Notes: a model not told the origin generated them from the letters alone. A stretch of 64,000 nt of DNA from Pleomorphomonas carboxyditropha (GCF_002770725.1 NZ_NQVN01000022.1:22506-86505), one strand, 5' to 3'; shown: positions 19,305 through 27,187, counted from the stretch's first letter. Program-made: numbers and translations.

Positions 19305-19790
19305 TCACGAGCCCCCTTCCCGCCGCTTGTCTAGCTGCTCGTCTAGGGGGGACAAGCGTGCGTGGCTGGAGTGATCGCTCCGGCACAGGGCGTGGTCGGC
19401 GAGCACTTCGATAACATGACACTCTCCCACCCGTCCGTGCGGCCCACTTTCAATCATCGCTTCGAGATCTGCTTTCAGCGTTACAAGACCCGCTATACGA
19501 GCCTCGATCTCCTCAAGCCGCGCCTGCGCAATTGCGTCCGCATTTCTGCACGGCTGATCCCTCCTGTCTCGAAGGAGCAGCAATGCTCGGATTGCCCCAA
19601 TCTCGAATCCCAATTCGCGCGCATGTCGGATGAAGGCAAGACGCCGCAAATCCTCTTGATCGAAGGCTCTGCGATTGCTCTCGGTTCGCGATGGGCGTGG
19701 CAGTAGGCCAATCCTTTCGTAATAGCGAATCGTCGGGACCTTGACCCCAGTGATCCGCGCGGCCTCGCCTATGGTTGTTTCGGTTCGCAT
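19305..19790 (-). CDS. MerR-family heavy-metal regulator (CadR/PbrR/ZntR-like)
   Basis: ATG 19790 gives 161 aa. The N-terminal winged HTH reads TIGEAARITGVKVPTIRYYER, followed by IGLLPRPSRTESNRRAF. A long coiled dimerisation helix follows, and Cys residues occur in DQPCRNAD, GECHVIE and HALCRSDHSSHA, as in Zn/Cd/Pb sensors. It would twist the overspaced promoter of the ATPase gene when metal binds. It is codirectional with its target, unlike the usual divergent order. Confidence 0.9.
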   Translation of the reverse strand: MRTETTIGEAARITGVKVPTIRYYERIGLLPRPSRTESNRRAFDQEDLRRLAFIRHARELGFEIGAIRALLLLRDRRDQPCRNADAIAQARLEEIEARIAGLVTLKADLEAMIESGPHGRVGECHVIEVLADHALCRSDHSSHARLSPLDEQLDKRREGGS

Positions 19791-19925
19791 TGCACTCTCC
19801 AGCGTAGAAAGCAAAGAGGAGCGGCGGTGGTCTAGACCGCTTGCCAGAATATCCCGCTCCCAACAGACGCCCAACGCGAATGCAGCAGTTAGGATTAAAG
19901 CTAACGAAGGGCGCAGAAGCGCGGA

Positions 19926-20213
19926 TCAGTCAAACAATCTGCCGAGCAACCCGCGACCATGGCCACCAGGCCGCCCATGCGACGAACCGTGATGATCGAA
20001 ACGCTGAGATGATGCATGCTCGCCTGCTCCCCACGCTGACGCTGGTTGCTGCGGCGTAGGAGCCAGGCTTTTCTCGATGATCTTGTCGAGCTCACCTCGG
20101 TCCAGCCAAACACCACGGCATTTGGGGCAGTAGTCTATTTCGACATTCTGCCGCTCCGTCATGACGAGATCCACGCGGCAGACAGGACAAAGAAGGGCAG
20201 CATCAGCGGTCAT
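19926..20213 (-). CDS. TFIIB-type zinc-ribbon protein
   Basis: 95 aa. The N-terminal zinc ribbon has two CxxC knuckles: LLCPVCRVDL and IDYCPKCRGVWLDRGELDKI, the hallmark of zf-TFIIB proteins. The C-terminal half is rich in Gly, His and Ser (RFDHHGSSHGRPGGHGRG), which may add metal-binding capacity. The function of stand-alone members is unknown; next to a Zn/Cd pump and a MerR regulator a role in metal handling is plausible. Confidence 0.88.
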   Translation of the reverse strand: MTADAALLCPVCRVDLVMTERQNVEIDYCPKCRGVWLDRGELDKIIEKSLAPTPQQPASAWGAGEHASSQRFDHHGSSHGRPGGHGRGLLGRLFD

Positions 20214-20334
20214 TATCGTGTCTCCTTCAGATGCTTCGAAAAGCTACCCAATGAGGCTACGACCTGTAGCGACTGGAGGAGCAAGCCCTTTTTTACCTCT
20301 CCCCGTCTGGCCAAGCAGAGGCGTAGCTGATTCA

Positions 20335-20763
20335 TCAAGAACCGTGAGATCGAGCCTCGGGAAGCGTCACGTATGGTGTGGTGATGCGCTCGCCAGTATT
20401 CAGAACAATGAGGGCGTTGCCACTTGAGGGAAAACCTCGCCCCGCCGGAAAGAGGACTCTGGGACCATGCACGGAATCCATCTTCAGTTCCGCATGCCTT
20501 GGTAGGCGCAAGCTTGGTACGCGCGTCCAAGTCAACCTATTCTGCAACTCCAGCACGCCCTTACGAGCTTCGATCTCGACAGCGACAATCTCGACGTCCA
20601 TGTCGCGCTGATTGAGGACGTTTACTACAAACGTGACTTCCTTGCCGTTCATCTGCAGAACTGCCGAAAGCACCGCAATTCCATCGGCTGCCGCAGCTGG
20701 CCACGCGAGCAGGAGTAGAATGGCAACCAACCCCCTCCGAAATAACGCGCGAATACTTTTCAT
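20335..20763 (-). CDS. Secreted protein of unknown function
   Basis: 142 aa starting at ATG 20763 behind GGAGG. There is a clear Sec signal peptide (basic MKSIRALFRR, hydrophobic LVAILLLLAWP, cleavage near AAAADG). The mature part is rich in beta-strand residues (EVTFVVNVLNQRD, EIVAVEIEARKG) and resembles immunoglobulin-like or copper-chaperone-like folds, without a Cys or Met/His metal motif. I do not recognise the family. It closes the cargo unit on the right. Confidence 0.7.
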   Translation of the reverse strand: MKSIRALFRRGLVAILLLLAWPAAAADGIAVLSAVLQMNGKEVTFVVNVLNQRDMDVEIVAVEIEARKGVLELQNRLTWTRVPSLRLPRHAELKMDSVHGPRVLFPAGRGFPSSGNALIVLNTGERITTPYVTLPEARSHGS

Positions 20764-21048
20764 CGCGTATATTCCTCCTTACCGACAATAAGGTTTGAGC
20801 GTCGACATGTTCTACTGAAAGCAGATCAGGCACTCATAATTCTGCATGCCAATCGCCACTGCCAACCTTAACCGGGGAGACAATTAAGCAGCTGGGCATA
20901 CCGCCTCAGCCCACCATCCATCCCTCAAGGTGAGAAGGATACATGCTGTAGCGACTTGAGAAGCAAGTTGAAACCACCGGCTACGTTTCTTACGTATTTC
21001 TACCACTTGGTAGTAACCAATCTCCGGCTGTGCGGAAGCAGAAGCGAC

Positions 21049-21080
21049 AAATGTCACAAAATACTGCTTTTATGACATTT
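21049..21080. repeat. 13-6-13 inverted repeat, copy 2 (putative recombinase core site)
   Basis: Arms AAATGTCACAAAA and TTTTATGACATTT around spacer TACTGC. Compared with copy 1, the C at arm position 4 is T and the G facing it is A, so pairing is kept; arm position 8 carries one unpaired change. Spacers differ at two positions. Confidence 0.6.
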
Positions 21081-21128
21081 TCAGATTTCCCCGCCCTAAC
21101 CTATTGGCACTACGCAGGAATTCTACTC

Positions 21129-21379
21129 AGGCACTTTTCGGTAGCGAAGTCGAGCATATGGAAACATCATAAAAGCTGAGCAATTACAGCATTTTGTGAG
21201 GTTTCCATGCGCCAAGCCCGCGTCTTGACCGAACCGGAATTCAAACGGCTGCTGGCCGTCGTGGCACAGACCAAGCATGCCGAACGCAATCGGTTGGCTT
21301 TCATGTTGTCCCATCTCGCCGGACTACGCGTCGGCGAAATCGCCGGATTGCTGGTCGGCGATGTGCTGGAGGCCGAGGG
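21129..21379 (+). repeat. Direct repeat, copy 2 (recombinase 5' region)
   Basis: Identical to 13687-13937. It covers the upstream dyad next to the start codon and the first 58 codons of the intact small recombinase. Confidence 0.9.
21160..21206 (+). repeat. Imperfect inverted repeat abutting the intact recombinase gene
   Basis: Same sequence as 13718-13764, ending directly before ATG 21207, and sharing the TCAYAAAA half-site with the dyad 80 bp upstream. Confidence 0.55.
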
Positions 21380-21776
21380 TGCCATTCGACAGCGCATGGT
21401 CGTCCGTGCCTCGATTGCCAAGGGCGGCCACGAGCGGGTGGTGTTCCTGAACGATCGGCTGCGGCATGAAATCGAGCGGTTTCGGCTTTCAGACCAGCGA
21501 AAGCGCAAACTAGACGACCCGTTGCTGATGACGCAGAAGCGCACGGCATTCTCGCCCAACACTCTCTGCCAGTTGATGAACCGCCTCTACGACGCTGCTG
21601 GCTTGGATGGCGCGACGTCCCATAGCGGTCGCCGTTGGTTCATCACCAAATTGGCAAACTCCGGCGTTGGTACGAAGGTCATCATGACGTTGGCCGGCCA
21701 TAAGCACATGACCACAACGCAGAGGTATATCGATGTAAGGGAGGATATGATGCGAGCGGCCGTTGAGAATCTGTGA
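21207..21776 (+). CDS. Small tyrosine recombinase
   Basis: 189 aa, only the catalytic domain without an arm-binding N-terminal domain. Catalytic residues are visible: Arg in GLRVGEIAGLLVGD, a Lys-containing strand ASIAKGGHERVV, SGRRWFITKLANSGV with the second Arg, LAGHKHMTTTQRYIDV with His and Tyr. It is the size of minimal XerC-like or fimbrial-type recombinases. No AAGGAG stands before the ATG; instead an inverted repeat abuts it. Probably it recombines the dyads found upstream of both gene copies. The structured leader RNA starts about 190 bases downstream. Confidence 0.9.
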   Translation: MRQARVLTEPEFKRLLAVVAQTKHAERNRLAFMLSHLAGLRVGEIAGLLVGDVLEAEGAIRQRMVVRASIAKGGHERVVFLNDRLRHEIERFRLSDQRKRKLDDPLLMTQKRTAFSPNTLCQLMNRLYDAAGLDGATSHSGRRWFITKLANSGVGTKVIMTLAGHKHMTTTQRYIDVREDMMRAAVENL

Positions 21777-21857
21777 AAGGGCCGGCGTATTCGCGACCCG
21801 AGTTCACGCCAGGAGATGGACGAAACAACAGAATCCAGCGGATTCCGGCACTCTATG

Positions 21858-21876
21858 TTTTCCTCTTTGAGGAAAA
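21858..21876. repeat. Perfect inverted repeat TTTTCCTC-TTT-GAGGAAAA
   Basis: 8-bp arms around TTT, 55 bp before the -35 box of the leader RNA promoter. Its TTCCTC half-sites recur at 24188-24202. It may be an operator or a terminator for the recombinase gene. Confidence 0.5.
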
Positions 21877-21930
21877 TCGGTTCCATAAATGAGAATTAAC
21901 CATTTATTAAATATATATTATTCACTTCCA

Positions 21931-21959
21931 TTGACTCCGCAGAAATTTGTTGGATAAAT
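21931..21959 (+). promoter_or_regulatory. Sigma-70-type promoter of the leader RNA
   Basis: TTGACT at 21931-21936, a 17-bp spacer, then ATAAAT at 21954-21959. The surrounding DNA is A/T-rich. Predicted start near 21966. Confidence 0.6.
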
Positions 21960-21965
21960 TAATAG

Positions 21966-22379
21966 CTATTGCGGCCTCGACCAATGCCGTCGAGGTGTTA
22001 CCCCTTCGGGAGTAACCAGTGAAAAGGAGCGGCTAGCTCCGAAACATCGCTACGTGTTGGAGCTTCGCCTCGGCGGAGTTCCATTGGGGTTCTTTCGCGG
22101 ACGCGGTGAAGGAACTGGGCTTCGGCCACCCTCGTAGTGCAGGCAGGTGCGACCCGAGAGGGTCCGGTTCGAAAAGAATGGGTTTCATAGCCGAGCGTCG
22201 GCTAACTGAAATTCGTCCCGGCGGGGCTATCGGTAACGATAGGAACTGGCAGTCTGGAGGCGGCACCGACACGAGACCGTTCTGCAATACGGCTCACCAA
22301 CACCCGGGAATTCCGGGGGGTGAGCCGCTATGCCTGAAGGAAAGAACGGCGCGGCTCACCTCAGTACGAGGTGTAAATC
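21966..22379 (+). ncRNA. Large structured leader RNA, candidate riboswitch or new RNA class
   Basis: About 410 nt with no gene and many stable hairpins: 21975-21995 (7 bp), 21997-22016 (UUCG loop), 22026-22040, 22059-22082 (10 bp), 22089-22115 (10 bp), 22151-22164 (GAGA loop), 22189-22203 (6 bp), 22227-22242 (6 bp, GUAA loop) and 22290-22327. CGGCTCACC occurs twice (22290-22298 and 22352-22360) and both copies can pair with GGTGAGCCG at 22319-22327. The second copy also overlaps CACCTC (22357-22362), which pairs with GAGGTG (22368-22373) containing the ribosome-binding site of the next gene. This gives two exclusive folds, one covering and one freeing the site. It matches no RNA family I know. 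Confidence 0.6.
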
Positions 22380-24143
22380 ATGGTAATAGCCGTCTCTGCC
22401 AATTTGGCACCAGCCCCAACCAGCACAGACACGAACGACCTTGGACTCGCGTTCAAGGGCGTCCCTGCGTTCGGCAAGAGCCTGAACGCCAGTCAAGCCA
22501 TTATCTGGCGTCAAAAGACTCAGGAATGCGCCGGCACAGCTACAGACTTCGCAGCGAAGAAGCGAGTTGCCGTTCGCCAGCTTGTCGCCATGGTGGTCAT
22601 GGACGCACAGCTCGCTCCGGCAGGCTTCTTTGAGGGTGAACTCAAAAACGCGGGGCTAGGTATCCCTCGCTCCAAAAATCCTCTCGCGGCAGCATTCGCC
22701 TACCATCTCAAGCTAGACGTAGCGAACGCCGACAAGAAGAAAAAGGCCGACGACTCGAAGGCGCTCAACCGCTATGCCTCGGCGGGGGTACGATTGCTTG
22801 AACTGGCCCGCAATGCGATGCCGGCTCAGGATGGTGGAATCGACATCACCTACGACAGCGCTGGGGTGACGATGTTGATGGACATCATCGAGAGCGAAGG
22901 TGGCGTCAACAAGATGGCGCTGGACTCTGCCGCGGACAGTTCCGAGCACGCCGAGGTCATTCCTCTGTCATCCGACGCCCACACCATTCGGCAGTCAGCA
23001 ATGGCGAAATCTCTGCTGGGTGGGGCGCAGGGAGGAGGAAGCGGCAGTCTCATCTTTGCCCTCGCGCTCCAATCAGGCGGCGAAGAGCCAAAGATCGCCC
23101 GAACTCTTGATTTGCCTCCAGAGGCCATGCCGCTCGTCTACTCCGCACTGGATCTGGCTGACGAGCGCATCAAGCTTCTTGCCGAACTCTTTGAAGTCGG
23201 TGAGGCGCTCGTCGAGGAAAAAACCAACATCCTGGTCAACCACGAAGACGACCCGAATGACTCAGCGTCACCTCGTCGCTTGGCATCACGCCAGTTCGTG
23301 TTCCATCCCGATGGGAAGATGACGATCTCCCCTATCCTCAATCAGAGCGGCGTCATCATCAAGGTCGCGCCCTCGGTTGATTTATTGGGCGAGCCGATCC
23401 AGGGGCATGTGCGTTTTCAGACCTATGGTCGACGTCGAGCTGCGGCTAACATCAAGGACAGGAAGCGGCGCGATGCGTTCGACCTCGAGGTCACCGGCCC
23501 TGGCGACACGGAAGGGATCAAGCGGATCAAGCTGACGACATCGGTGGCGAAGGACGAGCAAGACAGGGTCGCGGATGTCGGCATGCTCATCGAGCAGGTG
23601 AGGTCGCGGACTAACAACTTTCCGACCATAGTCAGCGACTCATTCAGGCCAACCATCCAGACTGGCAATCTGCAGGGCCTCATCGACAAGATGGTAGAGA
23701 TCGTTCCGACCGTGAAGAAATTCCGCAAGGACGGCGCTCCGGTGCAGTTGACGCTAGCGGCGCAAAGCTTGTCGATTGCATGCCACAAGAAGATTGTATC
23801 CGTGCCCGCGCTGTCTGCCCCGGTATGCGGTACAGTAAATGTTCATCCTGACGACTTTGTTGCCGTCACCGAAGCGCTAGCTCAACTCCCACTTAAGGGA
23901 ACGATCAGTGCATCCATGGATGAGCATATGGTGGTGTTCCGGTTCGCGACGGCGCTTGCGAGCTACGAAGTTCATCTACCCTCGGTCTCTGACAAGCTTC
24001 AACGGTCCAACCGCCATATCGTCAAGATGTCGCCCGTGACATGGCCACGCATCGGCGAGCCATTGGCGAACGACGGCCGGCCGAACGACGAGTTGCCGAG
24101 CGACTCCACGCAGGCGAGCAACGACGAGTTGCCGAACGTCTGA
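22380..24143 (+). CDS. Unknown 587-aa protein, homologue of the 28319 gene product
   Basis: ATG 22380 follows GAGG by 8 bases, inside the leader hairpin. I do not recognise the family. The protein has an alpha-helical N-terminal half (to about residue 290) with ITYDSAGVTMLMDIIESEGGV, then a strand-rich part with SRQFVFHPDGKMTISPIL, and a last domain ending ISASMDEHMVVFRFATALASYEVHLP. These three blocks align with the second large island protein (28319-30058). The C-terminal block vaguely recalls the last domain of beta sliding clamps, but that is weak. The last 30 residues are a repeat of NDELP units. It precedes the TGT-like gene by 65 bp. Confidence 0.85.
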   Translation: MVIAVSANLAPAPTSTDTNDLGLAFKGVPAFGKSLNASQAIIWRQKTQECAGTATDFAAKKRVAVRQLVAMVVMDAQLAPAGFFEGELKNAGLGIPRSKNPLAAAFAYHLKLDVANADKKKKADDSKALNRYASAGVRLLELARNAMPAQDGGIDITYDSAGVTMLMDIIESEGGVNKMALDSAADSSEHAEVIPLSSDAHTIRQSAMAKSLLGGAQGGGSGSLIFALALQSGGEEPKIARTLDLPPEAMPLVYSALDLADERIKLLAELFEVGEALVEEKTNILVNHEDDPNDSASPRRLASRQFVFHPDGKMTISPILNQSGVIIKVAPSVDLLGEPIQGHVRFQTYGRRRAAANIKDRKRRDAFDLEVTGPGDTEGIKRIKLTTSVAKDEQDRVADVGMLIEQVRSRTNNFPTIVSDSFRPTIQTGNLQGLIDKMVEIVPTVKKFRKDGAPVQLTLAAQSLSIACHKKIVSVPALSAPVCGTVNVHPDDFVAVTEALAQLPLKGTISASMDEHMVVFRFATALASYEVHLPSVSDKLQRSNRHIVKMSPVTWPRIGEPLANDGRPNDELPSDSTQASNDELPNV

Positions 24144-24151
24144 CCGTGACA

Positions 24152-24175
24152 GGCCGGGAACCCAGTTTCCCGGCC
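24152..24175 (+). terminator. Stem-loop between the 587-aa gene and the TGT-like gene
   Basis: GGCCGGGAA and TTCCCGGCC, a 9-bp stem with a 6-nt loop, followed by a C run and TTATTTTT. It could end or attenuate transcription so that the TGT-like gene is less expressed or has its own promoter. Confidence 0.6.
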
Positions 24176-24187
24176 ACCCCCTTATTT

Positions 24188-24202
24188 TTCCTCAAAGAGG
24201 AA
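24188..24202. repeat. Inverted repeat TTCCTC-AAA-GAGGAA before the TGT-like gene
   Basis: Perfect 6-bp arms, same half-site as at 21858-21876. It overlaps the ribosome-binding region (AGAGGA) of the gene starting at 24209, so it may act as operator or RNA hairpin. Confidence 0.5.
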
Positions 24203-24208
24203 CGCTCC

Positions 24209-25477
24209 ATGATAAATTTTGCGTCTCTATGGGCTGACTATGCCCTTTATCTTCCTGCGCTGAGCAATGGCTATTCTGTCTTCGCCGCACAGCGGTCCAA
24301 CGCGCAAATAAAAGCTCGGCTGCCATCTGGCGTTCGACCAACCGACTTCAACTTCCTGAGCGCTAGGTCCAAGCTCTATCATTGGCCCAACGCCCTCTAT
24401 TCGGCCGCGCTTGGCTTTGAAGATGCACGGCCGGACATCGTCAAAACGCGGGACCGCCAGAACACGTTTGCCATGGCAGATAGCGGCGGCTTCTCACTGA
24501 TCAGCGGGGCGGTCAAATACTCTGAAGCCTCGTTTCGCGCAAAAGTGCTGCAGTGGCAGGAAGCTCACTTCGACGTGGGTCTCATCCTCGATGTGCCGAC
24601 GCGTGCGCTCAGCGTCCATGCAAGCGGCGTTAAGTCCTTCGCTGAGTGTCTCAACCGAACCATCGACAATCTCAAGTTCGCCGAGAACAATCGCAGCGCT
24701 TCCAGTCTGCGCCTCCTGTCGGTCTATCAAGGACGAGACCACAAGGAGGCCGAGTATTGGAGAGAGCAGATCGCGCCATATCCTCTTGAGGGCTTAGCGA
24801 TCGCCGGACACACGCGTCTCGATATGTGGTTCTGGGCAGAGCAGTTTTTGAAGATGCTCGACGCAGGCACGTTTGACCGCGTGACACATATTCATTTTCT
24901 GGGAACTAGCCGTCCAGCCTTCGCAGTCTTGGCCACGGCCTTGCAGCGAGCATTGAGACGGCATGTAAATGACAAAATCACGGTCAGCTTCGATAGTTCG
25001 CGAAGCTTCAGCATCGTCCAGCGTTATGGGCAGATCACAACGGGGCTGGATGTGAAAGGAGGCGAGTTCCGATTACTCTCTCATACGCTTCCACAACATG
25101 GTGGCGATTTCCACCCTCACTCACCGTTTCCGTTTTCCAGCCCGCTTGGCGATGGTTGCAGGACGGGAGACTTCATGTCTGGACGCAACCCCGCCGATCC
25201 CGCAGCCGACACTCTCGGCAAGCTGATGCTCACCAATCACTCCGTTTATGCGGAGCTGTCGGGGATTTTACAGGCCAATCGCTTGGTCGATATGGCGCAG
25301 AACGACAAAAATACCTCGGTGCCATGGGGAATTTGGAAAAGCGTTGAAGCGTTGGACAAAGTCTTCTCTGGCAGCGATGTGGCAAACGGTCTCAAGGCGC
25401 TGCGAACACATGGACGAAAATTAAACGTCGATGTATCCGGCGAGAACGAGCGTTCTGAGGAAGGAGGCGAGACGTAG
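24209..25477 (+). CDS. TGT-superfamily base-exchange enzyme (DpdA-like)
   Basis: ATG 24209 with AGAGGA upstream gives 422 aa. The TIM-barrel landmarks of tRNA-guanine transglycosylases are all present in order: DSGGF (Asp91), ILDVPT (Asp128), YQG (Gln174), LAIAG (198-200), HFLGTSRP and VSFDSSRS (Asp262, the nucleophile position), then LTNHSVYAEL in place of the C-terminal helix. The zinc CxCxxC-His cluster of true TGT is not visible. This combination suggests a DNA- or RNA-directed paralogue such as DpdA, which inserts 7-deazaguanine into DNA. No preQ0 synthesis genes are nearby, so the host would supply precursor. The substrate is unproven. Confidence 0.75.
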   Translation: MINFASLWADYALYLPALSNGYSVFAAQRSNAQIKARLPSGVRPTDFNFLSARSKLYHWPNALYSAALGFEDARPDIVKTRDRQNTFAMADSGGFSLISGAVKYSEASFRAKVLQWQEAHFDVGLILDVPTRALSVHASGVKSFAECLNRTIDNLKFAENNRSASSLRLLSVYQGRDHKEAEYWREQIAPYPLEGLAIAGHTRLDMWFWAEQFLKMLDAGTFDRVTHIHFLGTSRPAFAVLATALQRALRRHVNDKITVSFDSSRSFSIVQRYGQITTGLDVKGGEFRLLSHTLPQHGGDFHPHSPFPFSSPLGDGCRTGDFMSGRNPADPAADTLGKLMLTNHSVYAELSGILQANRLVDMAQNDKNTSVPWGIWKSVEALDKVFSGSDVANGLKALRTHGRKLNVDVSGENERSEEGGET

Positions 25478-25753
25478 AAGTTTAGCATCTTATTTCAAAT
25501 GTTAATTTCCATATCAAAAAATTGATATCTTGGTCTTGTATCTATATCATATTGTATTTGTGAATTTTTATATCCCGTCTTTCTTCTTATGTTCCTAGAA
25601 CTATGAGAATTTAATATCTTGTAATTCTATTATTTTCATTCACAAATATCCCATTGTCAGGTCTCGCACCTGTTCTGTGGATTATCAGAAATACCTGCTC
25701 GGATTTTCCTGGCCGCGAGATTCGCAAGCCTGATAGCCGAGCAGGATCAGCGA
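25478..25753. other. A/T-rich gap with hairpins
   Basis: No gene seen. ATATCAA-AAAA-TTGATAT (25511-25528) may end the TGT-like transcript. A long imperfect hairpin occupies 25694-25745, described separately. Confidence 0.6.
25694..25745. repeat. Long imperfect hairpin beside the HUH gene
   Basis: CCTGCTCGG (25694-25702) pairs perfectly with CCGAGCAGG (25737-25745); inside, GGC-GCGA pairs with TCGC-GCC. It ends 9 bases from the stop of the HUH gene. It may be its terminator, or a nicking-site hairpin of the type HUH enzymes use. Confidence 0.55.
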
Positions 25754-26242
25754 TTACTTGCCGACGAAGTCCTTGAACAAGATGACCTGTTTCAGATCGT
25801 CGTGTTCCCAATTCTCAAATTCCTTAGTGGCGTAGCGCGCTGGGCTCTTTTCGCCTTGGCGCTGCACCGTCACCTCACCACCCGGACAAACCTCACGCCA
25901 AACTGAGTGACATATGTTCTGCAACTCTGCCTCGGATCTGCTGCCGGCGAAGTTCACCAAGGCGTGGCCGTGGATATGGCTGGTAATCTGCTCCAAGAAC
26001 ATGATGCCCTGCGTCCGCTCGTCCCATGCCTTCCTATAGTAGCTGCGACCCAAAAGGCTGCGGTCGAGGCGCTTATGGAACTCCCGGATCAGATTGTGGA
26101 AGTCCGAGACCGGCAGGCAAACACTGCTGGCTAGCGTCAGGAAGTGACCGTCGAACTGCCTTGCGTATTCAACGTAAACTGGCCGCATGGTTCGATTGTA
26201 AAACTGCGCCGCCTGCATTTCTTTATATTCATTTACATCCAT
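25754..26242 (-). CDS. HUH-endonuclease/Rep-like protein
   Basis: ATG 26242 gives 162 aa (MDVNEYKEMQAAQFY). HIHGHALV is the two-His HUH metal motif, and PARYATKEFENW near the C-terminus places a Tyr and Lys where single-Tyr Rep proteins have their nicking motif. The N-terminal FDGHFLTLASS may be the first conserved Rep motif. Such enzymes nick single-stranded DNA in rolling-circle replication or transposition. It is shorter than plasmid Rep proteins and has no helicase part. It may give the island a replication or mobilisation function. The hairpin at 25694-25745 is a candidate target. Confidence 0.65.
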   Translation of the reverse strand: MDVNEYKEMQAAQFYNRTMRPVYVEYARQFDGHFLTLASSVCLPVSDFHNLIREFHKRLDRSLLGRSYYRKAWDERTQGIMFLEQITSHIHGHALVNFAGSRSEAELQNICHSVWREVCPGGEVTVQRQGEKSPARYATKEFENWEHDDLKQVILFKDFVGK

Positions 26243-26329
26243 GTATAAAACCAATCCAAAATATAAATAAACGTGCAGCAGCGCCCATTGCGTTACTGCT
26301 AAAGCTATTTATCTTTGGAGGCTTGGAAT

Positions 26330-26725
26330 ATGAATAAGGAGATCAAACTGCTGGAAGACGTTTATAAGCAGCTTCGTGTTGCTGAGCTTGTTAGATCGAA
26401 GGGCGAATTTTCCAAAAAGTTCTTGGGAAAATCAAAAAGCTACCTGACATCAATGGCAGCTCGACAGCGCCACATCTCCAGCGATGTGATGGTGGATTTA
26501 AGCGAGGCGATCATCGCCGAGATCAGAGCCAAGAGAGATGACCGCTACGTGGCCGATCGCATTGCGTTGCGTCACGCCATGATCGCGGTGAACGGATATC
26601 TAGCAGAGCAGACCATACCTCCCTGCTTGAAGAAAAGCGCACCATCTTTGCCAGCCCAAATCCAACCCGCGCCATTTCCAAAAATCAGCTGGATGAACTC
26701 ATTAATCGGCATTTGGCAAGTGTGA
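26330..26725 (+). CDS. DUF6626-like small protein, probably DNA-binding
   Basis: ATG 26330 with GGAGG upstream gives 131 aa. EIKLLEDVYKQLRVAELVRSKGEFSKKFLGKSKSYL looks like a two-helix HTH-like unit, resembling DUF6626 proteins of alphaproteobacterial islands (named from memory). The C-terminal tail after residue 95 (TIPPCLKKSAPSLP) is low in complexity and may be partly divergent. It is divergent from the HUH gene with an 87-bp shared start region, so it could control it. Confidence 0.6.
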   Translation: MNKEIKLLEDVYKQLRVAELVRSKGEFSKKFLGKSKSYLTSMAARQRHISSDVMVDLSEAIIAEIRAKRDDRYVADRIALRHAMIAVNGYLAEQTIPPCLKKSAPSLPAQIQPAPFPKISWMNSLIGIWQV

Positions 26726-26917
26726 GACTGAGGCGGAGAACCCAATCAATAGAATGCAGCTCGTTGGCATGAAGGCTGACAGGTCAAGGCTTCCCTATGA
26801 TCTCGGAGGCTTTCTCAGTGAGAATGAACAGCACGCCTGATGCGAGACCGAGTTTTCTGCATGGCTATTCGCGCCGATGCAGGCCCTCCCCATCTTCTGA
26901 GAAGACGCAGCGCGACT
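26726..26917. other. Short gap
   Basis: Nothing recognisable between two convergent genes. Confidence 0.5.
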
Positions 26918-27187
26918 CTATGACCGCTTTTCCTTTGGCTTTCGACCTGCCGGCACCTGCATAAGTTTCTCTCCATCAACCGGCTCAAGCAGCAGCTCCG
27001 ATACATGAGCGCCGAGAGTATTGGCGATCTTTTCAAGGATGCCGATAGACGGGTTTTCCTTCATGCGCTCAAGCCGACTGACATAGGTACGATCAACGCC
27101 AGCTTCGTTGGCCAGACGCTCCTGTGAGATGCCCTTTTCGCCCCTTAGGCGGCGCATATTCCAGGAGATGAGTTCACGGCCATTCAT
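26918..27187 (-). CDS. XRE-family transcriptional regulator
   Basis: ATG 27187 gives 89 aa. The HTH_3 domain is complete: NMRRLRGEKGISQERLANEAGVDRTYVSRLER, then NPSIGILEKIANTLG. The basic tail (AGRKPKEKRS) may help DNA binding. It lies 13 bases downstream of a second XRE gene in the same direction; the pair probably forms one regulatory unit of the island. Candidate targets are the TTCCTC-type inverted repeats or its own promoter. Confidence 0.9.
   Translation of the reverse strand: MNGRELISWNMRRLRGEKGISQERLANEAGVDRTYVSRLERMKENPSIGILEKIANTLGAHVSELLLEPVDGEKLMQVPAGRKPKEKRS

Larger units (their letters stand above)
20764..21206. other. Region upstream of the intact small recombinase
   Basis: The left 285 bases show no gene or clear signal. 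The right part contains the 13-6-13 dyad, the start of the 251-bp direct repeat and the start-proximal inverted repeat. Confidence 0.6.

Noticed and set aside
22322..22357. Group II intron domain V
   Set aside because: GAGCCGC/GCGGCTC with an inner AAA-containing loop recalls domain V, but the GNRA tetraloop and the bulge are missing, no reverse transcriptase is nearby, and the segment is part of the switch helices.
21966..22379. RNase P RNA or tmRNA
   Set aside because: None of the universal motifs of either RNA could be found.
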